The notes beneath the pieces were generated by a model. The model saw nothing but the letters and a program-made list of their open reading frames with translations, was not told the origin of the DNA and did no database searches. Shown here in pieces: positions 48,772 to 60,918 of a stretch of 64,000 nt of DNA. The translations under genes were made by a program, and so were the position numbers. This DNA is from Luzula sylvatica (lineage: Eukaryota > Streptophyta > Magnoliopsida > Poales > Juncaceae). Location of the stretch: positions 12,026,215-12,090,214 of the forward strand of contig OX326961.1 in the NCBI GenBank assembly GCA_946800325.1. Direction: 5' to 3'. The stretch's first letter is position 1. Each line of letters opens with the position of its first letter.

Positions 48772-50331
48772 TGAAGGGAATCGCCGGACCATATCCGCGC
48801 AGCGGAATGAGGGACACGGTCCGGTTCCCCAAAACACAAGATCTCGTCATCGATTCGAGGTGCGAATATGTAAGAATATACAATCCATACCGTGATGAAG
48901 CATTTCTTCCGTCGTGCTTTTAACTCCGTGCTCTACTCGTATGTCCCACGTCCACACGACTCAACACCGTCAAACAATAGTTCTCACTTGGATCACAACC
49001 GAGAATCACAAGTGCGATTGCTCTACACGTATCCATCATGAGTTGTCGTATATCGGTTACACATGTATTTCTCTAGTCGATCCGTGTATATACTTGTTTA
49101 ATCTCGTATGATTATCTCTAAAGGAGAGAGTGAAACATAATATATATAATATATAGGATAAGGATGGGCCAAGGGTTGCATAACTGAAGGAAATACTGTT
49201 TTTCATCAACGATAAAAGTGTACATATAAGGACACACGAACATACATGTTCGAGGAAAACATTGAATGCATAATAGGATTGTGCAAATATGAGTTCCATT
49301 GGGCAGTTCGTCGTGACGAACCATATGGTTCGTCATGACGGACTGTGTAGTATACACAGTACATGATATTCACTATGGGACAGTGAATGGTCCGTCGTGA
49401 TGGACAATATGGTGTGTCACGATGGACTGTAGTATATATGCAGAACACGGGACTTCACTGTGAAATAGTGAATGGTCCGTCGTGATGGAGGTGCGTCACG
49501 GCGAACCTAGTTATGACTTGTTAAATGTATATAATTGTTATACACGTTTTGGCAACCCTAAATGTGTCTTTTCCTATTGAATATAAATAGAATATTTCTC
49601 TCTTCTCTATTCAGTCTAATCTTCTTTCCAGAGAATTCATTCTATCAAAGTGTTGAAAGAGTGTGACAAAAGAGAGAAAGAAAGAGAAAATGAGAAAAGA
49701 CATTTTCTCCATTAGAAAATCGATTAATTCAATCAAGCAAGTTCACACACGCCTCGTCTAGGCAGTTACGTGTGTGACCGAGAGACTACGACTCACGGTG
49801 AATACGGGTAGAGGAGTTCGCACTTGTGGCTCTTCAATTATATGATCAAACCGGACACAAAATCTGAAGAAGAAGGGAGTTCTCGATGGAAGATGTCGAA
49901 TCGCGTGGGAATGGGACGCGCATGTTGCTGGGCAAACGAGAAGGAAAGGATAACACAAGGAAGAAAGTGATCAACCCTTCGAGCGTGATCAATTTTACGC
50001 GGTAACGATCTATCCTTTTATTGCATCGTACCCTAGAAAAAATGGCGTTATCTCGGGACAAGGGAACCGGACCGGGCCTAACTTCCACTGCGCGGGGCCC
50101 GGAGTCGGATAGATTCCCTTCAATAACAATTATGCAGAACTCATAACCCCATCATTTTGAACGGATAGAACCTTCCGTTCGAACGGATGAACTCCTCCGT
50201 TCCAACGGAATGATTGATGTATCTTGTGTACAATCTCATTGTACACTCAACTATTTCCACGAATGCGTACGTTTATTTATCCTTATATATATTTTTTCAT
50301 GTTGATCGAAAAATGTAATTCCTTCGGTATC
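48772..50331 (-). mobile_element. - strand LTR with nested solo LTR, second copy
   Basis: Copy of 37176-38735. It is interrupted at 49185-50122 by the + strand solo LTR. Confidence 0.65.
49185..50122 (+). mobile_element. Solo LTR, 938 bp, second copy
   Basis: Same start TGAAGG, same end CCTTCA and same ATAAC flanks (49180-49184, 50123-50127) as at 37589-38526. It was copied by the segmental duplication, not inserted independently. Confidence 0.92.
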
Positions 50332-50463
50332 ATGCGTAGATGTGGCTCGTTGAGTATTTTTTTTTGTCTTCGTGAAACTTCTTGAAACGAACTCTTGTCT
50401 TATTGAATATACGTCTTACTTCGTCTTCTTGCATCTCGCTTGTACTCTTACAAAAAAAAATGC

Positions 50464-51224
50464 AGAGGTCTAGCCATCCCAAACATACAAACTTTCAACG
50501 AAGCATTGCAATAAAAGTTACTATATATGAAAAATAGACGTCGGCCAGGATAGCATACGAGCTAAATACGTCTCATTCATGAAAGCACCGACTCAAAAGA
50601 AATTGACAATATCCCCGATTACCGACTATCATCTTTCATGAAAGACCTTAAATCATTACTACCAAACTATCTAGTTTTCGCGACAAGGGAGGCCAACCCC
50701 GGAGGGATAGAGTGGAAATGGAAAAATTCAAAAATATTTTTCAACAAATCGTCTTACAAGAAACTCAATGTCCCAGGTATGAAAAGCCATTGGCTAAACC
50801 AATGGACAACAAAAGCACCATTAAAAGTGAGGATGTTCATATGGTTTGTGATACATAATAAAATCAACATGGCCGAGGTACTACTGAAGAAGGGTTGGAC
50901 GTTTACCTCCCTTTGCCAACTTTGCAAAAGACACCAAGAAACGAACACTTTTTAGTGGAATGTACATTTACTAAATCCGTTTGGAGACTAAAGGCCAAGA
51001 CCGGCTTAAGGCTTCGAGCCAAGGATTTCCTATAAACACTTGGAACGAAGCAAGAGAAACGCTATCCAAACAAGACCAAAAGATTTCGAAACCCGGTGGA
51101 TGGTGACAATCTGATTCACATGGAGGGAGAGAAATGCGCGGCTCTTTCGCAATAAATCCAACACGCCGAAATCGATGGCTCTACAAGCAACCGAACAAGT
51201 AAGACTATGGAATAGAATAAACAA
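50464..51224 (+). mobile_element. LINE remnant, second copy
   Basis: Copy of 38868-39628 with the same breaks; it resumes at 53401-53531 after the inserted element. Confidence 0.82.
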
Positions 51225-53400
51225 GAGTAGTGATAGACATACACATCTATCTTCCCCCCAACCTGTTGATGTGCTGTAAAGTAGGGGGTGTTAAACCGTA
51301 AATGATATTTTTTTCCCAATCCTTAAGGGATCGATTTTTTCTATCGTTTAACAGGCCTAAGGTTTAACAGGCCTAAGGTTTAACAGGCCATGCTCTATAT
51401 ATGATTAGAAACCCTATTTTTCTCTCTCCTCTCATTCCCCACAGCCGCCTCCTCTCTCTCTTTCTCTCTCTCTCTCCACAGCCGCGACCAGATCCGCCGT
51501 TTAACAGACCGTCGCTTCCTCTCTCTCTCTTTCTCTCTCTCTCCACAGCCATCTCCTCTCTCTCTCTCGTTCCCTCTGTACGCCGCGCGACCGTTCAGCC
51601 ATGGCGGCCACTCCACGACAGCAACTCAGGTATTTTTTTCGCCTTTCTCGGGTTTAACTCGATTTCTGTTGTTTTTTGTCGGGTTTAAATCGATTTTTCT
51701 CGCTTTTCAGAGGCTAGGATTTCTCCATTTCTTCATGTCCGCCGCGCGATTTTTTCTCGCTGTTCAGCCATAAGTGATTTGTTCCAAATTTAATAGGTAA
51801 TTCTTAATTGTTTGTTGAATTAACAGTTATTTTGGACTGAATTTTGCTTATTTTTTCAATTTGGCAGGTTTGTTTAGGTTTCGAGTTATTTTCAGGGACT
51901 GTTTCGCAATTTGGCAGATTTTTTTCTCGCTTTTCAGCCATGACTGGTACGGCTTTGATTATTGGTAAATTTCAGGGACTGTTTCGCAATTTTTCAAGGG
52001 CTGTTTCGCAATTTGCCGTCGATTCACCCGTAAGATTCACCCGTCGATTTTCAGTTCAGCCCTGATTTTGAATTTTCAGGGGTTTTTGTGTAATTTTTCA
52101 GGGGCTTTTTTGTAATTTTCAGGGGCTTTTTTGTAATTTTTCAGGGGCTGTTTTGTAATTTTTCAGGGACTATTCTGTAAATTTTCAGGGGCTGTTTTGT
52201 AATTTTTCAGGGACGGTTTTGTAATTTTACTTGCCAGATTTAACTAGAAATTTCGATTAAATTTCGATAATTAAGCATGAAAAATTTGTATTATTTGAAA
52301 GATTGAACACCGTAATCGTGTGTAATTTGGAGTTTTCATTAAAATTTGGTTCAAATATTTGTTGTAAAATTGGAAATTTCAGGATTTGATGATATACATT
52401 AATAATTTCTTGTTAATTATAGTGAATATTAATTGTAAAATATTAGGATTGGAATATTTGAGTCAAATATGGCTACTATTGAATGTCAATTATCATGTTC
52501 AAAAAATATGGCTAGTATTTAATGTCAATTATCATGTCAATTATCATGTTCAAAAAATTTGGTAAGTATGATATATATTGAATGTCAAATGTAATTAATA
52601 TTAACATTAGATGTTAAATGTTATATTTATAACCGTTCCAATCATACAAGGTGTTAAAAATTAGTTTTATAACATTCATGTTAAATATCATTCCAAACAA
52701 ATTGTTTATGGTTAAACACCAAAAGATTATCAAAATTAGCAATTAACAGGCAATGAAATCATCAAAATAAAATAACATTAAAATTAGCAATTAACGTTTA
52801 ACAATAACATTAAAATTTATTAATTAACAAGAACTCAAACATTCAAACTCACACAATTCAAAATTCAAACTCAAAATTATTTCAGGGGCTCTTTCGTAAA
52901 TTTGTAAATTTTCAGGGGCTGTTTGTAATTTTCCAGGGGCTATTTTGTAATTTTTCAGGGGCTGTTTGGTAAATTTTCAGGGACTGTTCTGTAATTTTTC
53001 AGGGACTGTTTTGTAATTTTTTATTTTCTGTAAATGTCAGGGACGGTTTTGTAAGATTTAATTAAGGAAAAAAATGTATTATATTAAGGAAATAATTTGT
53101 ATTATTAAAGGCAAATATTTTGTAATTATAGATTAACAGTTAATTATTGTATTTCACAAGAACTCAAACATTCAAACCCACAATTCAAAATTCAAACTCA
53201 AATTTATTTTCCCTCCAAATAGGTGTTAAATTATAACTCATCTGACAGCGGAAGGTTTAACAGTGACAATACATCTGACGCGGAAGGTTTAACAGTGACA
53301 ACATCTCTGACGCGGAAGATTTAACAGTGTGCTATGGTTGAACATGTATGCCAACACATCAAGAGGGTGAGGGGAAAGTTGGGGGGCATACAACATTACT
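51225..53400. mobile_element. 2.2-kb DNA-transposon-like insert, second copy
   Basis: Copy of 39629-41804, with the same GAGTAGTG/CATTACTC ends, the ATG in the CT-rich leader at 51601, and both 22-bp minisatellite blocks (about 52066-52236 and 52884-53051). One base differs near 53230. Confidence 0.6.
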
Positions 53401-53784
53401 CTAGTTCATTGTAACTTGGAGTTTTATTTCTTTTTTACATTTTACACCACCCCATGTAAATAACATTATTTCATTAATGAAATTCCGAAAGGCCGGATAT
53501 CACCTTCCTCTTAAAAAAACTCTTCCTCTCTAAGTGCGACCTCTCCGGTGCGATTGCCTCTTTCTTTCTTTCTCAGTGAAATCGATCCTCTCTCTTGTTG
53601 TGACGGATCAATTCTCTCCAAGAATAACGGCTCAGCTGGCAGTGTAATACCTCTTCTATGTTCGAGAATTAGGTTGGGGATACATTTATAATCCCTAAAC
53701 CTTCTTCCTAAACCTTCTTCTGACAAATTGTAACCTCTCATTTACTTTATAAATAAAAAAGGCAATGCCTTGTGTAAAAAAAAA
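53401..53784 (+). mobile_element. LINE 3' end plus short poly(A) retroelement, third copy
   Basis: Matches 41805-42188. It lies directly 3' of gene C. Confidence 0.55.
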
Positions 53785-53917
53785 GAAACATAAACAACAT
53801 TAATTAGACAACACATTATTATATGTCCAATTCTTATTTCCATATAAAACTTCATAATACTACCAAATTCATTGAAACATTTCTAACCAACTTGCAAATA
53901 AACGACCAACACAATTA

Positions 53918-55255
53918 CTACATTAAACTCGGTACGAACCAAGTTCCATAGAAACCGCCAGTATGAGGAATCACCTCAAGTTCACCCTCCTTCACGTCAA
54001 ATCTACACAATAAATGATTTTTACTCGGTTTACCCTCCCTTTTCAGAAAGTAAATACAATCCCCCCTCTTACTTTCATTCTCATTGATAGTGTAACACAA
54101 CCCTTGATATTTGGTTAAAAACAAAATTAGATTTGGAATTCCACTCAATTTCACCCATTTGTAACCTTTGGCATCCATATTTTCCAGCTCGTAAATGTCA
54201 AAATAGGATTTCACTTCATCGGTACCAGTGTAATCAAACCGAACCACTCTGAGCAACCTATCAGAGGCCTCGATCAAGTAATAGCTTTCTTTGTAATCCT
54301 TCCAGTTCCTCGATGGAGGAGACAAAACAATCGTATTAATCGCTTTTGTGTGGGTATCGATTACCATTGTATCACGATAAATATCGCCAAAAGAAACGAA
54401 GAAGTTTCCTTTGTAGTACGCGCATTCTTGGATCTCGAATGGCCACACGATGACTTGCCGATGATTTTCTTCGTCTGGTTTCCAAAAGGCAACGTTGTTT
54501 ATAGGGGTTTCAATGTAGATCGGAGTGGTAACCGAAATTACCACAATGTCCCTATTTCTTATTGCATTTGCACCGAGGCGGACAAGGTTGCAACAATGAA
54601 ACGGCGTCGATTGAAAGGGAACTTCATCACCTGAAAGAACGGACATTAGAATGAAGAAATTTTGAACTGTTTTGTTTATTTATTCAAGCCAAATGTAGCA
54701 AAGTATCGATTTTTTCCACAAAACCGACACATTTATAAATAAATTTCTTAATTATACACTTCAAAGTCAATCAATCAAGTTTTCCTACAAATAGAGAATT
54801 ATGACCAAGCCAAACAGACAAAAAAAACTGATAGTTTGGCTTGGTCGATAAAACCAAATGAGTCGGATCTTCACCATACCTGTAAGTGGGTTTAACAACG
54901 TAATGTCGGAATCACCATCTTGAGAGTTAGGATATTCGTAAGCGAGTAAGTACTCATGCGAGGGTCCAGCAAGAATTTTTCCACTCGCTTTTGGAACCGA
55001 GATGGTGAATGTTTTGTTCGACGAGATCGAATAGAACTCAAGGTCAGTCTCGTGATCCTTGCGATTGGATCTGAGAAGCCAAGGAAGCTGACGCGGTGCA
55101 TCAGAAAGACGGGTTTCAGAACGCCAGTTCTTGCAGACAGCCCGAAACCTAACGAAGGTTTCGATATCTTCGAGCTTCTTCGAGATAAGGGGAAGTACAT
55201 CTGGCAAATTAGACCAATCCCTTTCCGAAACCGTTTGGTCTGAATCTGGCTCCAT
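53918..55255 (-). CDS. F-box protein with DUF295 domain (copy C)
   Basis: Exon 1 is 55255-54880 and exon 2 is 54630-53918, giving 362 residues with no defects. It has the same F-box (residues ~13-48) and DUF295 C-terminus as B. Trp175 is present ('NNVAFWKP') and position 57 is Leu ('RQLPWLL'), as in D, where A and B have Ile. It is therefore the least altered member of the tandem set and probably the working parent of the 3' part of B. Predicted SCF substrate receptor; substrate unknown. TATA box at 55991-55979 and leader intron 55908-55266 are conserved. Its upstream flank differs from A and B by many small changes, so its regulation may differ. Confidence 0.92.
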
Positions 55256-56203
55256 TAATCTTAACCTAATAATGAGGAAATTATGAATGTTTGAAATAAA
55301 TACTTTCCATGGTTGTAAGCATTTCGATAATCATGAATTGTTCATCCTTTTATTGAAGGTATGTTTTGTGAAAATTTCCTAATGCAATCGAAAGCAAGTG
55401 TATTCTCGCTTCCAATATAGTATGTTACTTTCAAGGTAACGAGTTTATTAAACAAGATTCAAATTAATGTTGGCGCCACCGACAACTAATAACGGTTATA
55501 CGAATATACTAAAAATTGTTAATCCTTTTATAACGGTTCATATAAACTGTTATGCGAAAGTGCCAAAAGAACTTATATTTGTTTAAGAGTTACACAATCA
55601 TTTATCCTGAGAAAATATCTGTACAAATTATGAACTTCAGACATCTTAGGAACAATTAAGCAATAATTTTAGATGCAATATTGAGGGTATAATTCTATTT
55701 TGCAGAAAATAAAAGACCCCCTGTAAAGAATTGACACAAAAGCCATAAATTCTATCATACCAATAGGCAATATCAGGTAGAAAATTATCAAGTCATGCTG
55801 GTTAAACAAATAACGATAGAAAAATCAACACAAATTGAAAATCGATCTAGAAATTCAGAAATTACACATCAATATTATATATACTACACACATAAAGAAG
55901 GAACTTACACAGTGAAATTACCTCCTAATTGATCTATGCAGCTTTTAGATATGGTTTTTGGGGTGTCCTAATTTCGATCTATATATAAATATTTTGCTAG
56001 AATTTGTGAATTATATCTGATACATTGTCTTTGTTTGGAACAAGAAGGAAAGGGGCATAAAAAAAAAGTTGCCAGTCTCTCACTGTAAGAAGAGTTTCTT
56101 TCTCTCAGTTTTCTGGTTTGCTGTGACTCTTCAAATGTAGCCATATCTGTAACGGGTTCTTATCACGAGATAAACTCAGTTGCTTCAATAACCCACAATA
56201 TAG
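55256..56203 (-). promoter_or_regulatory. Promoter and leader region of copy C
   Basis: Homologous to 32061-33010 but with scattered substitutions and a 3-bp insertion near 55350. TATTTATATATAG (55991-55979) and the leader splice sites are kept. This is the original C promoter, not part of the recent duplication. Confidence 0.5.
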
Positions 56204-57275
56204 AATTATACCCAAAAGTATCATAGGAGAAATTTATATACCGACTCTTTTTATATACTTAAATGACTTGTTGTATAATTAATGTTTTTTAAGTTATGTA
56301 TTATAATATAATTATGTAGTTAATAAATTAATGGATGTATTGAAAATTAGTGTGTGGATGGATAAGAATTATAATGTCATATACGGAGATGACTGGTGAA
56401 CTGAAAAATTAGGGTTTATAATGTAGAAGAGGAAGGAAGAAGAGCGAATGGTTAGGGTTTGGGTGAGGCGGCTGTAAGAGAGATGAGAGGAGAAGATCGG
56501 TGTAAAGCGGCGGAATGAATGAAGAGAGAGGAAGATGGCTTTTTATATGCCTGTTAAATTTAGGTTGAAAATTCGAGAACTAGAATCCTAGAAATGATTT
56601 CCGGGATTTTGGTTCTGTGAGGTTCAACTTAGGTATATATGTATTAATACATGTAATAGAGTTTATAGGGTATTAGGCTTAGAAATAGAAGTTAAAATCA
56701 TTAGAGCAAATATCATGTAAATTCTTATGTGTTAATCATATATATAAAAACAATAGAAGTAGGACGTAAGAGCCTACTTTATTTTTCTTAAAAAAAAAAA
56801 TTATAATGTCATATAAGGATGTATTATCCAAACAAATAGTTGTATTTGAGATGATGCATGTAAATCTATAAATACAACTAATCTCATATGTTATTAAAGA
56901 GAGAAAATTGAGAGACAATATTCAGAAAATACAGAGAGAAAAATGGAATAAGTCTCACCTTTATTTCAAATATTGTATCAGAAATTTGGATGTGCATCTT
57001 TGGTGTTTGTATCTATATATCTATTATTGGTTGTGTATCCTTTTGGTATCTTCTATCAATAAACAAAATCAGATATACTATCCGATGCGGTCTTACTTCT
57101 GTTGAATTTTTTATTCTTTTTGTTATTATTGTCAATCTAAAATCCCCCATATTATCTCCAAACCAAATTAATCCAAACCAATCCCAAAATCCCAACAAAT
57201 TATACCCAAAAGTATCATAGGAGAAACTTATATACCGACTTCTTTTTATATACTTAAATGACTTCTTGTATAATT
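56204..57275. repeat. 917-bp insert between 77-bp direct repeats
   Basis: Bases 56204-56280 are repeated at 57198-57275 with a few changes. The homologous place upstream of A and B has only one copy. The 56281-57197 insert is unique in the window and codes for nothing recognisable. It contains a short A run after 'cctactttatttttctt' (56789) and a promoter-like block on the - strand (56400-56550). The flanking repeats suggest insertion coupled to duplication of the target segment during break repair. Confidence 0.7.
56409..56550 (-). promoter_or_regulatory. Promoter-like block: TATA box plus two telo-boxes
   Basis: Read on the - strand: GCATATAAAA (56550-56541), then a CT-rich leader, then AAACCCTAA at 56460-56452 and again at 56417-56409. 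TATA followed by telo-boxes in a pyrimidine-rich leader is the layout of many plant ribosomal-protein and snoRNA promoters. No ORF or RNA gene was recognised downstream, so it may be a captured gene start. Confidence 0.35.
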
Positions 57276-58943
57276 GCTTCAGAAATTGGACACACATAAA
57301 TTTTGCCTTGGTAGTACTCAAACTTGAACACAATGGTGCAATTACAATGTTCTCTGAATTTTACTATGTTCTCTGAATTTTTCAAATAAACAGCATGATA
57401 ATTTCTGGGGTTATATATTCAGCCTCCAAAACTCACCCCATGACCCTTGATGAGGTGGGAATAAGGGGTTAAGTGGATTGATTAATATTATTAATTTGCT
57501 AAATTACCGATTTTAATTAACCGTTTAATTAAATTGACACGTTAATTAACATGTATTAATATTAACATAGTAAAATTATTAATGTGTCAATTACAAATGT
57601 CAATTAACAATTAATTAAGTCAATTGACAATACTAATCATTCTATTTTATTTCTTTTTGCAACCTCATCAACGGTGTTGGAATGAGTTTGGGAGGCCAAG
57701 TATACTTTTCGGTAATTTTAGGAATTTTTTTACCTTCAAAGTTGTGTTTTGATTTAGGATCAAGAATGAGATTTGTGATGAAATCATCATATCATCGGTC
57801 AATTGACATCATATTAACCTAAAATTACATTATTAAGAAATACAATAATTAAGAAATACGTTAATTACCAGTCCATAAATTTGGTTATTAAATTAATAAT
57901 TACCTCCATTAATTAACATTCATTATAAAACCAATATAATTAATTCAATTTTTCAAGTAACTTCAAATTAACTCAAATGCCAATTGTGTATACTAATTCA
58001 TAGAAATTTTCAGTTTACTATTAATTCAAATTCACAGTTAATTCAAATTCAAACTTCAAATTATTTTCTAATCATTTTTGAATTTGTAATTACAGTATTT
58101 TTAGTCCAATTTTTATTCTTTAATTGAGCACAAGTATTTATACACAGCTAATTAGCTAATTAACATGTAATTAACCACATTAATAAATAATTAGCAATTT
58201 TTTAAAAAATATATAATTTAGAGTCAATTTAATCAAATACATCAATTCATCAATACATAATTACATCAATAATACTTAATTAACAGTCAATTTATAGTCA
58301 ATATATAATTAATTCATTAATTAATTTACAGTCAATATGTAATGACATCAATTAATTTAGAGTCAAATGTAATTAATTACATTCATTAAAAATAAGTAAT
58401 TACATTAATTCTCTCAAATCTAGAAACATAATTACATCAATATATAGTCAGTATATAATTACATCATTAGAATAACACGTGTAATTAACAATTATTTTAC
58501 TGAGAATTAACAAGAGATCGGTGAAGAAAAACGAAATTCCACTAAAATGTCTGAAATCAGTCGAGAACTTAACAATCGAGAGAAGAAAATATTCAATTAA
58601 ACTCGAAATCAGTCGAGGACTTAATAATCAAGAGAAGAAAAACAGTCAATTTAACACGAAATCTCTGAATTAAACAGTCAATTTAACTGAAATCTCTAAA
58701 ATCGGTTAATTCTCAAATCTGAACCAGAAAAGCTGAATAAAAAACCCTAAACATAAAAAGGAGCATTTTTATATATAACCAACCTTTTATATGTTTATTG
58801 GAAAGTAACACACTGCAACATAACATATTTGAACATGAAAGAAAATAAAAACACCAAAACAAACACTAACTAGATTATTGACTTCTTGGATAATAAAAAA
58901 ATCTTTTGGCTTCATTCTCGAAAATGTCCACATATATTTTCAC
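57276..58943. other. AT-rich DNA, diverged copy of the upstream spacer
   Basis: Homologous to 33100-34700 with more differences than between units 1 and 2; similarity fades near 58790. No gene. Small frames here contain only low-complexity sequence. Confidence 0.6.
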
Positions 58944-59469
58944 TGTTGGGTCCCGCGGTTAGAAACGCAACCGAAATAACAAAAAAATTAAGACCACGGG
59001 ACTTGTCCATGAGGATATGTACAAACAAAATAAAACATCGAAGGAAGAATTTGTGTTTATTACCTCCGAATCACGTTTGATTCGGTGACGACAATCTCAC
59101 GGCAACGAGGTTGATCACGCCTAGCTCCGAAACTCCGAAGCCTCTACTCGTATCCACAACGCTTGTCTCGGAAGAAGAAAGCCGTCTTGTACTAGCAAAC
59201 CGGCGGTCGTCTTGAATCCTTCTCTTCTCCCTCTCTTTTCCTCTCAGCACTAAACTGATGCCCAAATCCTAAACTTGAGACTTTGATAAGGAAATTTTTC
59301 ATAACCTTTTATATACACATAATATAGAATTTAAACACATAAACATGATTAAAGTATAACAAATATTCATAATTTCAATTTATTGAAATAAAATACTTTA
59401 TCATGTGTTTTTGTGTTATTTTTATGTGAAAAGTGCAAAATCTTGCAGAACCAAAGCTTTAGAAGGATT
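58944..59469 (-). mobile_element. LTR fragment, copia-like, - strand
   Basis: On the - strand the sequence ends CCGCGGGACCCAACA at 58944, a typical LTR terminus. A TATA box 'tgtatataaaagg' lies at 59317-59305, with a purine-rich transcribed leader after it. The bases beyond 58944 are not a primer-binding site, so this is a solo or 3' LTR. Its 5' end could not be fixed and no target duplication was found. Confidence 0.5.
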
Positions 59470-59485
59470 CCCCCCCCCCCCCCCC
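59470..59485. repeat. C16 homopolymer
   Basis: A run of 16 C residues in AT-rich DNA, just before the presumed start of the next LTR. Long C runs are unusual in plant DNA and are prone to sequencing error. Confidence 0.9.
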
Positions 59486-59493
59486 GATCGATT

Positions 59494-60690
59494 TGATATA
59501 TCATGTGATGATATTTGATGGAAGGATGAGAGAGAAATCGAGATTTTACGCCAAACGGGTCAAGAATGACTCATTTCAAGAAGAACACACAAGGGCCGTG
59601 CGCTACTCTTCCCCTCCCCCATTTATGGATAATTTCTGTTGAATTAACGGAATATGCTGAATCTTTGAGGAATATCCTCAAGGATATTTTTGGGTTTTCT
59701 CACTCATTCCTTAACCGATTTTGATGAGGTTTAGACTGTTGAATTCGTTGCAACTTGCTCTACCTAATTATGCAGGTTGCAACTCGACAATTTGTCCTTT
59801 AGCAATCTCCACATCCTATAAAAGAGATGTAATATCATTCTCTCAAGTAACTCTACGATCTTTAGATCCCCTTTTGGTCACCTATTACATTCTTGGGGAA
59901 GGTAAGGTTTTAGCCTCTTCCCCTCCATTGCTAGAGCTCCGAAGTTTCTTCCCGCTCATCGTTGAGCAATTTTCGCCAAGAAGATTGTGTCTTAGCATGG
60001 TTTTCGAGATCGTTCTGAGGAGCTCTCTTATTCTCCACTCTCTCCGAGTCCAAAGCAAATTGTTCTCCTTCTCCTCTCACTTCCTCTCAAGGCGTGAAGG
60101 CTCAAGGACTTCGCCAAGATCCAATCTTGGACTTCTTCGATCTCTTTTTCGGTACTTCTTTCTCTATTTTTAGTATTTTGTTAGGAATTTAGTAGATATG
60201 AGTCAATTTTTCTTGTGAACTTGTTCTATGTTGTGAGATATAATTTGTATAATTTCTTGTGGAATTTATCTTGCATTTTTTTCTATTTTTACCTTGTGAA
60301 TTACAAAAAAAATTGTGTTGTTTTGTTTGATCTGTTTCAGGAACTTTTATATTTTAGAATATTCACTTCTTGATATCATTGTTTATATCCGAGTTTCTAG
60401 TAAAATATACTCTTTTAATCAATCAATTTCATGCAATTTCCTGTTTGATATGGATTTTACAAAAACTGCTTGTTAGGGACTAATATGTAAATCTAGTAAA
60501 AATTCAGTTATGGACCTTTTTTGCCCCTGATTATTCATGAACATGTAGATCTAGTAAAAATTCTATTATACGAAAAATTTCCTTGGAACGAACCTTTACT
60601 TGACACTATACTTGTAATTGTTAGAAATATTTTTGATTAACTCGTGAAATTGAATTTGCATATTTTAACGACCCTTTTTACAAGTTATCA
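59494..60690 (+). mobile_element. LTR of a Tat/Athila-type gypsy element (5' LTR)
   Basis: The right limit is set by a primer-binding site starting 2 bases after '...aagttatca' (60690). The left limit is uncertain; TGATATATCATG near 59494 is a candidate start. The 150-codon frame at 59721-60173 lies inside the LTR and shows no known motif, so I do not call it a gene. AT-rich tail with repeats of 'tctagtaaaaattc' at 60494, 60549. Confidence 0.55.
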
Positions 60691-60692
60691 AA

Positions 60693-60710
60693 TGGCGCCG
60701 CTGCCGGGGC
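60693..60710 (+). other. Primer-binding site of a Tat/Athila-type element
   Basis: TGGCGCCGCTGCCGGGGC closely resembles the TGGCGCCGTTGCCGGGGA site found next to LTRs of Athila and Tat gypsy elements. It shows the element runs on the + strand. Confidence 0.75.
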
Positions 60711-60798
60711 TTTTTTTATTGAAGTATTTTTCGAAATCTTGAAATTCTTGAATTTTTCTAATTCACTTTCTTTTTTTCTTATTTTGCGAGGTACACTC

Positions 60799-60918
60799 AT
60801 GATGAATTTTCAAGACGAAACGTTGACTCTACAAGAATATTGGTGGGATCTATCTCTACGTAGGCTAAGGATGGAACAAGACGAACGAGATAAGAGGTTA
60901 TGTAACGAAGGAAATTAC
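60799..60918 (+). pseudogene. Start of a gag-like frame, cut by another LTR
   Basis: About 100 bases after the primer-binding site a frame opens (MMNFQDETLTLQEYWWDLSL, then a charged stretch ending RDKRLC). Position suggests the gag start of the + strand gypsy element. A different LTR interrupts it at 60919 after 40 codons. No family assignment from so short a piece. Confidence 0.45.

Noticed and set aside
59721..60173. 150-codon frame as a gene
   Set aside because: It lies within an LTR just upstream of a primer-binding site and shows no domain; composition is Ser/Leu-rich from CT-rich DNA.
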